From the NCBI RefSeq assembly GCF_017654485.1, contig NZ_CP061091.1, positions 393,501-457,500 on the forward strand: DNA of 64,000 nucleotides, written 5' to 3'. Position numbers and translations under genes: made by a program. This document shows positions 25,851 through 33,186 of this stretch, in pieces. Each line of letters starts with the position of its first letter. Position 1 is the first letter of the stretch. This stretch comes from Roseomonas marmotae. Its GTDB lineage: Bacteria; Pseudomonadota; Alphaproteobacteria; Acetobacterales; Acetobacteraceae. The notes below the pieces were generated by a model. The model was given only the letters and a program-made list of their open reading frames with translations. It had not been told where the DNA came from and made no database searches.

Positions 25851-27962
25851 ATGCGCCGACTTCTCAGCCTGATGCTGGCAGCCCTGCTGCTGCTGGCGCG
25901 CCCCGCCGGCGCGGAGGAAGTGCCCGCCAGCGGCGGCGGCTTCGGCGGCGTGGGGGTGGTGGAGACCCGCAACGCCCGTTTCCGCGAGGATGGCACCCTG
26001 GAAGCCGGCGCCAGCCTGCGGCACCAGCGGCGCTTCTGGTTCGTCAATCTCCAGGCCCTGCCTTTCCTGGAGACCACCTTCCGCCTGACCGAGCGGCTGA
26101 ACGCCACCACCGGCCAGGGCATGACCACCGACCGCGCCTTCGACCTGAAGCTGCGGCTGCTGCGGGAGGGTGACTATACCCCCGCCCTGGCGCTGGGTTT
26201 CCAGGATATCATCGGCACCGGGCTCTATGCCGGCGAATATCTGGTGGCCTCCAAGCGCTGGTGGGGGCTGGATGTCTCGGCCGGGCTGGGCTGGGGGCGG
26301 CCGGGCACGGGCGGCGAGTGGGACAACCCGCTGGGCCTGGCGTCGGAGCGGTTCGATACGCGCCGGCGCAGCGTCGGGCGCGGCGGCATGCTGCGGCGCG
26401 ACTGGTTCCGTGGTGAGGATGTGGCGCCCTTCGCCGGCATCGAATGGAACCTGCCCGGCCTCGCGACCCCCTGGGGGCGGCTGGAGGGGCTGCGCGCCAA
26501 GGCCGAATGGTCGGGCGATGCGCTGCGGGACGAGCGCGGCGGCTACCCCGCGCGGGACGGGGCGCGCGGGCGGGCGGAGTCGCGTTTCAACTTCGGCCTG
26601 CAATGGTCGAATGACTGGCTGGACGCAGGGGTTTTCGCCACGCATGGCACGGATCTGCTGTTCCGCGTCTCGCTGCGGATGGACCCGGCGGCGCCGCCCG
26701 CCCTGCCCCTGCCGCCCCCGCCGGCGCTGCGCCCCCGCCCTGCCGCCACCGCCGCCCCCCTGGATGAGGCGGCGCTGGCCGCACAGGTTTTCTCCAGCCT
26801 GCGGCAGGCGGGTTTCACGCCCCTGGCCTTCCGGCTGGAGGGACGGCTGGCGGAGATCGCCGTGGAGGGCGGGCGCTTCGCCGGGCAGGCCCAGGTGGCG
26901 GCGCGAGTGCTGCGCGCGGTGAACCCGCTGCTGCCGGCACGGACGGACATGCTGCGCATCCGCTGGTGGCAGGCTGGGGCGGAGATGGCGGTGCTGGAGA
27001 TTCCGCGCGGCGTGCTGGAGGCCAGCGCCGCCGGCCGCGCCAGCCCCGAGGAAGCCTGGGCCTCCACACATCCCCTGCCCGCCACCGGCGGCATCGCCCC
27101 CGGCAGCCTGCGGCCCTCCGGCATTCACTGGAACTGGGCGGTGGAGCCGCGCCTGGCGCTGCAACTGGGCGACCCCACGCGCAGCCTGCGCTGGCAGGCC
27201 GGTGTGGCGGCGGGCGGGCAGGTCTCGCCGGGGGCGGGGTTCAGCCTGGCGGGCAGCCTGCAGCAGGCGCTGCTGGGCAATCTGTCGGAGGGGCTACCCT
27301 CCGACAGCCTGTTGCCGCATGTGCGGACCGACTACGCCCGCTACGCGCGGGAAGGGAAAACCTCCATCCCCGCCCTCTATGCCGAGCGGATCTGGAACCT
27401 GGCGCCGGATGTCTTCGCGCGCGCCTCGGCGGGGTGGCTGGAGCCGATGTTCGGCGGCGTATCGGGCGAGGTGCTGTGGCGGCCCTTCGACCGCGCCTTC
27501 GCGCTGGGCCTGGACCTGAACCGGGTGAGGCAGCGGGACTTCGATGGCGGCCTGGGCTTCCGCCGCTACGGCACCACCACCGGGCATGTCTCACTCTATG
27601 CCGATCTACCCTTCTGGAATCTCTACGGCGTGCTGCGCGCCGGGCGGTATCTGGCGGGCGACTGGGGCACCACCATCGAGCTGGGCCGCCGCTTCGCCTC
27701 GGGCATCGAGATCGGCGGCTTCGCCACCCTCACCGATGTCTCCGCCGCGCGCTTCGGCGAAGGCTCCTTCGACAAAGGGCTCTATCTCCGCATCCCCCTC
27801 TCCCTCTTCGGCGCGGAAAGCCGGGCGCGCGGCGGCGTGCTGATCCGGCCGATCCAGCGCGATGGCGGCCAGCGCCTCTCGGTGGACAATCCGCTCTGGG
27901 AAGTGACGCGCGACGGGCGCCTACCCGCGCTGCGGGAGGGGATCGCCGGCTTCGCGCGCTGA
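25851..27962 (+). CDS. YjbH domain outer-membrane exopolysaccharide-related protein
   Basis: A 703-residue exported protein of the YjbH/YmcA (GfcD) family, tied in enterobacteria to extracellular polysaccharide production as a predicted outer-membrane beta-barrel. A signal peptide of about 21 residues (MRRLLSLMLAALLLLARPAGA) supports ATG 25851 over GTG 25815, which lies in a palindrome. Family stretches: GGGFGGVGVVETRNARF, ASKRWWGLDVSAGLGWGR and, in the C-terminal half, YAERIWNLAPDVFARASAG, GTTTGHVSLYADLPFWN and WGTTIELGRRF. A Pro/Ala linker (about 285-315) divides two barrel-like halves. No YjbEFG partners are adjacent. Confidence 0.85.
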   Translation: MRRLLSLMLAALLLLARPAGAEEVPASGGGFGGVGVVETRNARFREDGTLEAGASLRHQRRFWFVNLQALPFLETTFRLTERLNATTGQGMTTDRAFDLKLRLLREGDYTPALALGFQDIIGTGLYAGEYLVASKRWWGLDVSAGLGWGRPGTGGEWDNPLGLASERFDTRRRSVGRGGMLRRDWFRGEDVAPFAGIEWNLPGLATPWGRLEGLRAKAEWSGDALRDERGGYPARDGARGRAESRFNFGLQWSNDWLDAGVFATHGTDLLFRVSLRMDPAAPPALPLPPPPALRPRPAATAAPLDEAALAAQVFSSLRQAGFTPLAFRLEGRLAEIAVEGGRFAGQAQVAARVLRAVNPLLPARTDMLRIRWWQAGAEMAVLEIPRGVLEASAAGRASPEEAWASTHPLPATGGIAPGSLRPSGIHWNWAVEPRLALQLGDPTRSLRWQAGVAAGGQVSPGAGFSLAGSLQQALLGNLSEGLPSDSLLPHVRTDYARYAREGKTSIPALYAERIWNLAPDVFARASAGWLEPMFGGVSGEVLWRPFDRAFALGLDLNRVRQRDFDGGLGFRRYGTTTGHVSLYADLPFWNLYGVLRAGRYLAGDWGTTIELGRRFASGIEIGGFATLTDVSAARFGEGSFDKGLYLRIPLSLFGAESRARGGVLIRPIQRDGGQRLSVDNPLWEVTRDGRLPALREGIAGFAR

Positions 27963-27984
27963 GGGCGGCGAAGCCGGGATGCGG

Positions 27985-28473
27985 TTATTCTCCGCGATAC
28001 GCGGCTTCCAGGGCGGCGATATCGAGCTTGGTCATGCCCATCATCGCCGTCATGACGCGTGCGCCGCGCGCCGTGTCCGGGTCCGCCGCCAGGCGCGGCA
28101 GCATGGCCGGGAAGATCTGCCAGGACAGGCCGAAGCGGTCCGTCAGCCAGCCGCACTGGTCGGGCCTCCCGCCATCGCCGAGCAGGTCCCAGAAGCGGTC
28201 CAGTTCCCCCTGGCTGTCGCAGATGACGCAGAGGGAGACGGCGGGGGTGAAGCAGAATTCCGGCCCGCCATTCAGCGCGAGGAAGGACTGGCCATGCAGC
28301 GTGAAAGGCACGAGCAGCACGCGCCCCGCGGGCCCCGGCGCGGGGCCGGGGTTGCGCAGGACCTCGCCCACCGAGGCCTCCCGCCCGCCGGCGCGGAAGG
28401 CGGCGGTGTAGAAGGCCGCCGCCTCCTCCGCCCGGCCATCGAACCAGAGGCAGGTGGTGATGCCGGACTGCAT
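27985..28473 (-). CDS. VOC/PhnB-type protein (3-demethylubiquinone methyltransferase-like domain)
   Basis: A 162-residue PhnB-like VOC protein. It opens ITTCLWFDGRAEEAAAFYTAAF and includes FTLHGQSFLALNGGPEFCFTPAVSL and WLTDRFGLSWQIFPAML, typical of the family whose database name refers to a ubiquinone methyltransferase; that activity is not implied. It starts one base after the stop of the next gene upstream, so the two VOC genes form an operon divergent from the HxlR regulator. Confidence 0.85.
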   Translation of the reverse strand: MQSGITTCLWFDGRAEEAAAFYTAAFRAGGREASVGEVLRNPGPAPGPAGRVLLVPFTLHGQSFLALNGGPEFCFTPAVSLCVICDSQGELDRFWDLLGDGGRPDQCGWLTDRFGLSWQIFPAMLPRLAADPDTARGARVMTAMMGMTKLDIAALEAAYRGE

Positions 28474-28474
28474 C

Positions 28475-28906
28475 TCAGGCCTCCTGCTTCTCCTGGGCCA
28501 TTTCCGTGCAGACCGCGCCCGGCTGCATCCACATGACTTCCCAGATATGACCGTCCAGATCCTCGAAGTTCCGGTAGTACATGAAGCCGTGGTCCTGCTT
28601 CGGGCTGACATCCGGCCGGCCGCCGGCACCGCCCGCGCGGGCCAGCACGGCATCCACATCCTCCCGGCTCTCGGCCGAGAGGGCCAGCAGCACCTCCGTC
28701 ACGCCCCGGTCCGCGATCGGCTTCGGCGTGAACTGGCGGAACTTGTCATGCGTCAGCAGCATCACGTGGATGATGTCGGAGACCACCATGCAGGCGGCCG
28801 TGGCATCCGAGAACTGCGGGTTCTTCGTCGCGCCGATGGCCTCGTAGAAGGCGATGGCGCGCGGCAGGTCGCTGACAGGCAGGTTCACGAAGATCATCTT
28901 GGGCAT
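28475..28906 (-). CDS. VOC family glyoxalase/extradiol dioxygenase-like protein
   Basis: A 143-residue single-domain VOC protein. It starts MPKMIFVNLPVSDLPRAIAFYEAIG, with AAGGAAAC eight bases upstream of ATG 28906, and ends with the metal-site-like strand DLDGHIWEVMWM. In the middle HVMLLTHDKFRQF corresponds to the second unit. It is first of a two-gene operon divergent from the HxlR regulator by 65 bases, so it is a likely target of that regulator. The reaction is unknown. Confidence 0.85.
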   Translation of the reverse strand: MPKMIFVNLPVSDLPRAIAFYEAIGATKNPQFSDATAACMVVSDIIHVMLLTHDKFRQFTPKPIADRGVTEVLLALSAESREDVDAVLARAGGAGGRPDVSPKQDHGFMYYRNFEDLDGHIWEVMWMQPGAVCTEMAQEKQEA

Positions 28907-28971
28907 GGGCCGTTTCCTTCCATTGGTGTTGTGTTTGACCATGGGGCCACGGAAGGTTATTAAAAGCAACC

Positions 28972-29715
28972 ATGAAGTTAGAAAAAGTGACTGAGATTGC
29001 GCCGCCCCGCCAGCGCCGCTGGTACGAGGATGCCTGCGCCGCCGCCCATGCGCTGGACCTGGTGGGGGAACGCTGGGCGCTGCTGGTGATGCGGGAGCTG
29101 ATGTTCGGCCCGCGCCGATTCGGCGAGCTGCGCGCCAACCTGCCGGGCATCAGCGCCAATACCCTGACCCAGCGTCTGGAAGGGCTGGAGGCCATCGGGG
29201 TGCTGGTGCGGCGCCAGCTGCCGCCTCCTGCCTCCGCCCAGGTCTATGCCCTGACGGAATGGGGGCTGGAGAGCGAGCCGGTCTTCCAGGCCCTGGGCCG
29301 CTGGGCCGCGCGTTCCCCCTTCCATGACCCCGGCATGCCCTTCAGCGCCGCCTCCCTGCTGCTGTCGCTCCGCACCATGCTCGACCCCGTGCGGGCCGCG
29401 GGGCTGGACGCGCGAATCGGCTTCCGGCTGGAGGGGCAGGATTACCGCGCGCATCTGGCCGGCGGGCGGATCGAGATCGCCGCCGGTCCGACGGAAGGGA
29501 CCGACCTGCTGCTGGAGGGCGCGCCCCGCATCCTCGCCGCCGCCATCTATGGCGGCCGCCCGCTGGCGGCGCTGGAAGCATCCGGCGCGCTGCGCGTCAG
29601 CGGCGACCATGCCCTGGCCAAGCGGTTCGTGACCCTGTTCCCCCTGCCGCCCAAGGCGCCCCCACCGGGCCGGCCCCGCCCGGAATCGACAGCCGCTCTG
29701 ACGGAAGACGTTTGA
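28972..29715 (+). CDS. HxlR family transcriptional regulator with C-terminal SCP2-like domain
   Basis: A 247-residue regulator. Residues 15-105 form a winged-helix HxlR domain: CAAAHALDLVGERWALLVMRELMFGPRRF and ISANTLTQRLEGLEAIGVLVRR. The rest is an extension with RLEGQDYRAHLAGGRIEIAAG and GALRVSGDHALAKRF, typical of HxlR proteins carrying an SCP2-like ligand domain. It is divergent from two VOC genes; the short gap contains GGTT-attaaaagc-AACC, an inverted repeat that could be its operator. A redox or aromatic signal is the family expectation, unproven here. Confidence 0.85.
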   Translation: MKLEKVTEIAPPRQRRWYEDACAAAHALDLVGERWALLVMRELMFGPRRFGELRANLPGISANTLTQRLEGLEAIGVLVRRQLPPPASAQVYALTEWGLESEPVFQALGRWAARSPFHDPGMPFSAASLLLSLRTMLDPVRAAGLDARIGFRLEGQDYRAHLAGGRIEIAAGPTEGTDLLLEGAPRILAAAIYGGRPLAALEASGALRVSGDHALAKRFVTLFPLPPKAPPPGRPRPESTAALTEDV

Positions 29716-29795
29716 AGACACTTGACCTTTGCCGTCCCGCGGATGACCAGACCGTGAGGACTCCCGCCAGGTGGGAGGAAATGGGAGAACGTCAC

Positions 29796-30755
29796 ATGCA
29801 CCGCCGTGTCCTTCTGGCCTCGGGCCTTCTGGCCGGACTGGCCCTGCCCGCCATCGGCCGCGCGCAGTCCGCACCCCTGAAGCTGATCGTGCCCGCCCCG
29901 CCCGGCGGGCCGACCGACATCCTGGCCCGCGCCCTGGCCGACAAGGCCCAGGCCGCCCTGTCCCGGCCGGTGGTGGTGGATAACCGCGCCGGCGCCGGCG
30001 GCATCATCGGCACCGAGGCCGCCGCGCGTTCCGCCCCCGATGGCAATACCATCGTGCTGGGCCACAACCAGACGCATGCCAGCAACCAGTCGATGATGCA
30101 GCGCCTGCCCTACCACGTCATCGACAGCTTCGTGCCCGTCGCCAAGCTGGCCACCGTTCACCACGCGCTGGTGGTGCCCGCCAACTCGCCGGACAAGACG
30201 CTGGCCGACCTGATCGCGCGCGGAAAGCAGGGGCGGCTGACCTATGCCTCCTCCCAGGCCGGCTCGGCCAGCCACGTCATCTCCGAGACCCTGGTGCGGC
30301 GGGAGCAGATGGAGGCGACGCATGTGCCCTATCGCGGCGCCGCCCCCGCCGCGACGGATACCGTGGCCGGGTTCGTCGATTTCTACACGGCGACCTTCCC
30401 CTCCGTCGCGCCGCTGGTGCGGGAGGGCCGGCTGCGCGCGCTGGAAATCGGCGCCCGCGCCCGGCTGCCGGAATTCCCGCAGATCCCGACCGCCGCCGAG
30501 GCCGGCGCGCCCTATCTGGCCGTCGATGCCTGGTTCGGCCTCTTCGCCCCCGCCGGCACGGCGGCGGAGGCGGTGCGGCAGATCGCCGATGCCATGCTGG
30601 GCGCTCTGGCGGACCAGGAGGTGGCCGCCCGGCTGGCCGGGTCCGGCTTCACGGCGGCGCCGCTGCCGCCCGCGGGCTTCGCCGCCTTCCAGCGCGTGGA
30701 GGTGGAGCGCTGGGCGGAGATGGTGCGCCTGACCGGCGTGACGATGGAGGGCTGA
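29796..30755 (+). CDS. Bug family periplasmic solute-binding protein (TctC type)
   Basis: A 319-residue periplasmic receptor of the Bordetella uptake gene family. A Sec-type signal peptide MHRRVLLASGLLAGLALPAIGRA leads to LKLIVPAPPGGPTDILARALADK, VVVDNRAGAGGIIGTEAAARS and the late TAAEAGAPYLAVDAWFGLFAPAGT. These are the two ligand-contact regions of the fold. Such receptors feed tripartite tricarboxylate transporters or act as sensors; no TctA/TctB genes are adjacent, so it may be an orphan receptor. GGGAGAAC precedes the ATG. Confidence 0.9.
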   Translation: MHRRVLLASGLLAGLALPAIGRAQSAPLKLIVPAPPGGPTDILARALADKAQAALSRPVVVDNRAGAGGIIGTEAAARSAPDGNTIVLGHNQTHASNQSMMQRLPYHVIDSFVPVAKLATVHHALVVPANSPDKTLADLIARGKQGRLTYASSQAGSASHVISETLVRREQMEATHVPYRGAAPAATDTVAGFVDFYTATFPSVAPLVREGRLRALEIGARARLPEFPQIPTAAEAGAPYLAVDAWFGLFAPAGTAAEAVRQIADAMLGALADQEVAARLAGSGFTAAPLPPAGFAAFQRVEVERWAEMVRLTGVTMEG

Positions 30756-30778
30756 GGGGCCTCGCTCCCTCGCCCGTG

Positions 30779-30801
30779 CCGGAGGGGCGCCGCCCCTCCG
30801 G
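30779..30801. terminator. GC-rich hairpin between convergent genes
   Basis: An 11-bp perfect stem (CCGGAGGGGCG with CGCCCCTCCGG) around a single C, between the Bug gene and peptidase T. It works on both strands and has no T-tract. Confidence 0.5.
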
Positions 30802-30809
30802 ACCGCCGC

Positions 30810-32063
30810 TCAGGCCCCGCCGTCGCGGCGCGGCCGCGCCGCCAGCCGGCACAGCCGCTCGGTGAGTTCGTAGGAATCCACGAAGGAATTCACAGGCAGG
30901 AATTCGAAGCGCGAGTGGAAGTTATGCGCGCCGGTGAAGTAGTTCGGCGTCGGCACGCCACGCGCGGAGAGGGCGGAGCCATCCGTGCCACCGCGCATGG
31001 CGATCACCTTCGGGGCGATCTCCATCTCCCGCAGGGCCTCGAAGATCAGCTCCACGCAATGCCGGTCGTTCCCGAGGGATTCGTTGATGTTCCTGTATCT
31101 TTCCTCGATGCGGTAATCGATCTGCGCCCGGGGGTGGCGCGCCCTGACCGCCTCGATGGCTTCCGCGACGAATGCCTTCCGCGCCGCGAACCGCTCCCCG
31201 TCATGGTCGCTGATGGACATCCGCAGCTGCGCGCTGCCCTGGTTCCCCGAGATGCCGTTGCACCACCAGTAGCCCTCGCGCCCCTCCGTCTGCTCCGGCG
31301 TCTGCATGGGGTCGAACATCCGCACCAGCTCGGCCGCGATCAGGATGGGGTTCACCAGCACGCCCTTAGCCGACATGGGATGGGCGGTGACGCCCTTGAT
31401 GTCGACGGTCAGGCCCGCTGAATTGAAGGTCTCGTAGACGACCTCGCCGCGCTCGCAGCAGTCGATCGTATAGGCGAAGGCCACGGGGAAGCGCGCGAGG
31501 TCCATCACCTTCGCCCCGCGCAGCCCGATCTCCTCATCCGGGACGAAGGCGACGATGATGTCGCCGCGCGGCATGTCGCTGTCCTTCAGCCGGGCCACCA
31601 GGGTCATCACCACGGCGATGGCGGCCTTGTTGTCCGCGCCCAGCACGCTGGTGCCGTCGCTGACCAGGATCTCCTGCCCGCGATAGGGCAGGATCTCCGG
31701 ATGCTCGCCGACCCGGAGCCAGATATCCTGCGCGGGGTTCAGCAGCATGTCGCCGCCGTCGAAGACCATCCGCTGCGGCCTGATCTCCGGCGAGAGCCCG
31801 ACATCCACCGTGTCCAGATGCGTGACGAAGCCGATGCGGGGCGCATCGGGCAGGGTGCCCGGCAGCCTGGCGGTCAGGATGCTGTGCTCGTCGAGATGGA
31901 TATCGGCCAGCCCCAGGGCCTCCAGCTCCGCCTTCAGCATCTCCGCCAGCCGGCGCTGCCCGGGCGTGCTCGGGACCGTGGCGACTTTCGCGTCGCTCTG
32001 GCTCTCCACCGAGAGGTAGCGAAAGAAACGCCCGATCAATTGCTCGGCGAGGGCTTCGGCCAT
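30810..32063 (-). CDS. pepT: Peptidase T (tripeptide aminopeptidase)
   Basis: A 417-residue cytoplasmic zinc aminopeptidase (M20B) that removes the N-terminal residue from tripeptides. Seen: FVTHLDTVDVG (metal His/Asp), SDGTSVLGADNKAAIA (bridging Asp), FVPDEEIGLRGA (catalytic Glu and metal Glu), YTIDCCERGEV, and NYFTGAHNFHSRFEFLP with the final His. Length and order match PepT closely. Convergent with the Bug receptor; upstream lies the SMP-30 gene on the same strand, 88 bases away. Confidence 0.95.
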   Translation of the reverse strand: MAEALAEQLIGRFFRYLSVESQSDAKVATVPSTPGQRRLAEMLKAELEALGLADIHLDEHSILTARLPGTLPDAPRIGFVTHLDTVDVGLSPEIRPQRMVFDGGDMLLNPAQDIWLRVGEHPEILPYRGQEILVSDGTSVLGADNKAAIAVVMTLVARLKDSDMPRGDIIVAFVPDEEIGLRGAKVMDLARFPVAFAYTIDCCERGEVVYETFNSAGLTVDIKGVTAHPMSAKGVLVNPILIAAELVRMFDPMQTPEQTEGREGYWWCNGISGNQGSAQLRMSISDHDGERFAARKAFVAEAIEAVRARHPRAQIDYRIEERYRNINESLGNDRHCVELIFEALREMEIAPKVIAMRGGTDGSALSARGVPTPNYFTGAHNFHSRFEFLPVNSFVDSYELTERLCRLAARPRRDGGA

Positions 32064-32151
32064 GGGGAGGCTCCTGGATGTCCGGCGGCGAATCCGCGCA
32101 TCATCGCACCGGGCGCATGCCTGTCAAAAGCGCGCGACCGGGCGGGGCGCG

Positions 32152-33042
32152 TCAGGGTGCCGGCAGGTCCACGCTCAGCACGCTGCCGCTGTCGGCCTCC
32201 GTGATCAGCAGCGTCGTGCCATCAGGCGCCAGGCAGGCATTGGTGGGCGTGCGGCCGAAGCCGCGGCAGTCGATGGCCAGCACCGGCAGGCCATAGGGGT
32301 CCAGGCCCCAGACCATCCCGTGCCCGGGATTGGCGACAAACAGCCGGTCATGCGCGTCCACCGCCAGCCCGTCCGGCCCGACGATGCCACCCGGCGTGCG
32401 GAAGAAGACGCCCGCCTTGCCCACCCAGGCATCCTCGCGCAGCGGCAGGCGCCAGATCTCGGCGGAGCGGGTCATGGCCACATAGGCATGGGTGCCGGCG
32501 CGGTTGAGCGCGATGCCATTGGGGCTGGGGCCATTGCCGATCAGCCGGTCCACCCGGCCATCGGGCCAGAGGCGCCAGAGGCGGCCGCTCGGGTCCTGCA
32601 TGCCGGTCTGGCCCTGGTCGGTGAAGAGGATCTGCCCGCCTGGGCCGGTGGTGACGTCGTTCAGGCCCTTGAAGCCTTCGCCGCCCACCGTCTCCAGAAG
32701 GGGGGCGATGGCGCCACTGGCAGGGTCCAGGCTCAGCAGCCCGTGGCGGTGGTCGGCCACCAGCAGGCTGTCGGCGGTGCCGGCGGCCAGCCCGTTGGGC
32801 CAGCCGTCATATTCCGCCACCACCGGCCACTGGGTGGGGGTGACGCGGAAGATGCGGCCATAGGGGATATCCACCACATGCAGGTTGCCGGCGGCATCGA
32901 AGCAGGGGGCTTCCAGGAAGCTGTCGATCTCCCGCCCGCCGCGATTCGCGTCGGCCCAGCCGGTGCGGCGGGGCGCGCGGTGCCGGTCCGGCAGGCGGGA
33001 GAGGAGGCGGGGCGTCAGGTCGCGGGGGGCAGGGAACCACAT
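32152..33042 (-). CDS. SMP-30/gluconolactonase-like beta-propeller protein
   Basis: A protein of about 296 residues with repeated propeller strands: DSFLEAPCFDAAGNLHVVDIPYGRIFRVTP, GFKGLNDVTTGPGGQILFTDQG, PSPNGIALNRAGTHAYVAMT and GIVGPDGLAVDAHDRLFVANPG. The Glu in FLEAPCFD and the Asn/Asp in LNDV and DGLAVD match the metal ligands of the SMP-30 lactonase family. The start is uncertain: ATG 33042 is used; a TTG at 33102 would add a leader with LLGAC, a possible lipoprotein signal. The substrate lactone is unknown. Confidence 0.8.
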   Translation of the reverse strand: MWFPAPRDLTPRLLSRLPDRHRAPRRTGWADANRGGREIDSFLEAPCFDAAGNLHVVDIPYGRIFRVTPTQWPVVAEYDGWPNGLAAGTADSLLVADHRHGLLSLDPASGAIAPLLETVGGEGFKGLNDVTTGPGGQILFTDQGQTGMQDPSGRLWRLWPDGRVDRLIGNGPSPNGIALNRAGTHAYVAMTRSAEIWRLPLREDAWVGKAGVFFRTPGGIVGPDGLAVDAHDRLFVANPGHGMVWGLDPYGLPVLAIDCRGFGRTPTNACLAPDGTTLLITEADSGSVLSVDLPAP

Positions 33043-33186
33043 GGCGGCGCAAGCTGCCCCCAGGCCGGGCGCGCCGCAAGCACCCAGAAGGGCGCCGCCC
33101 AAGCGGCTGTCATCGCGTCCCCTCTTTTCTTTTTGCGTCGCCTGGGCCGATGATGCGCCAAGGAAAGATTTCGGGGAGCGCGACCA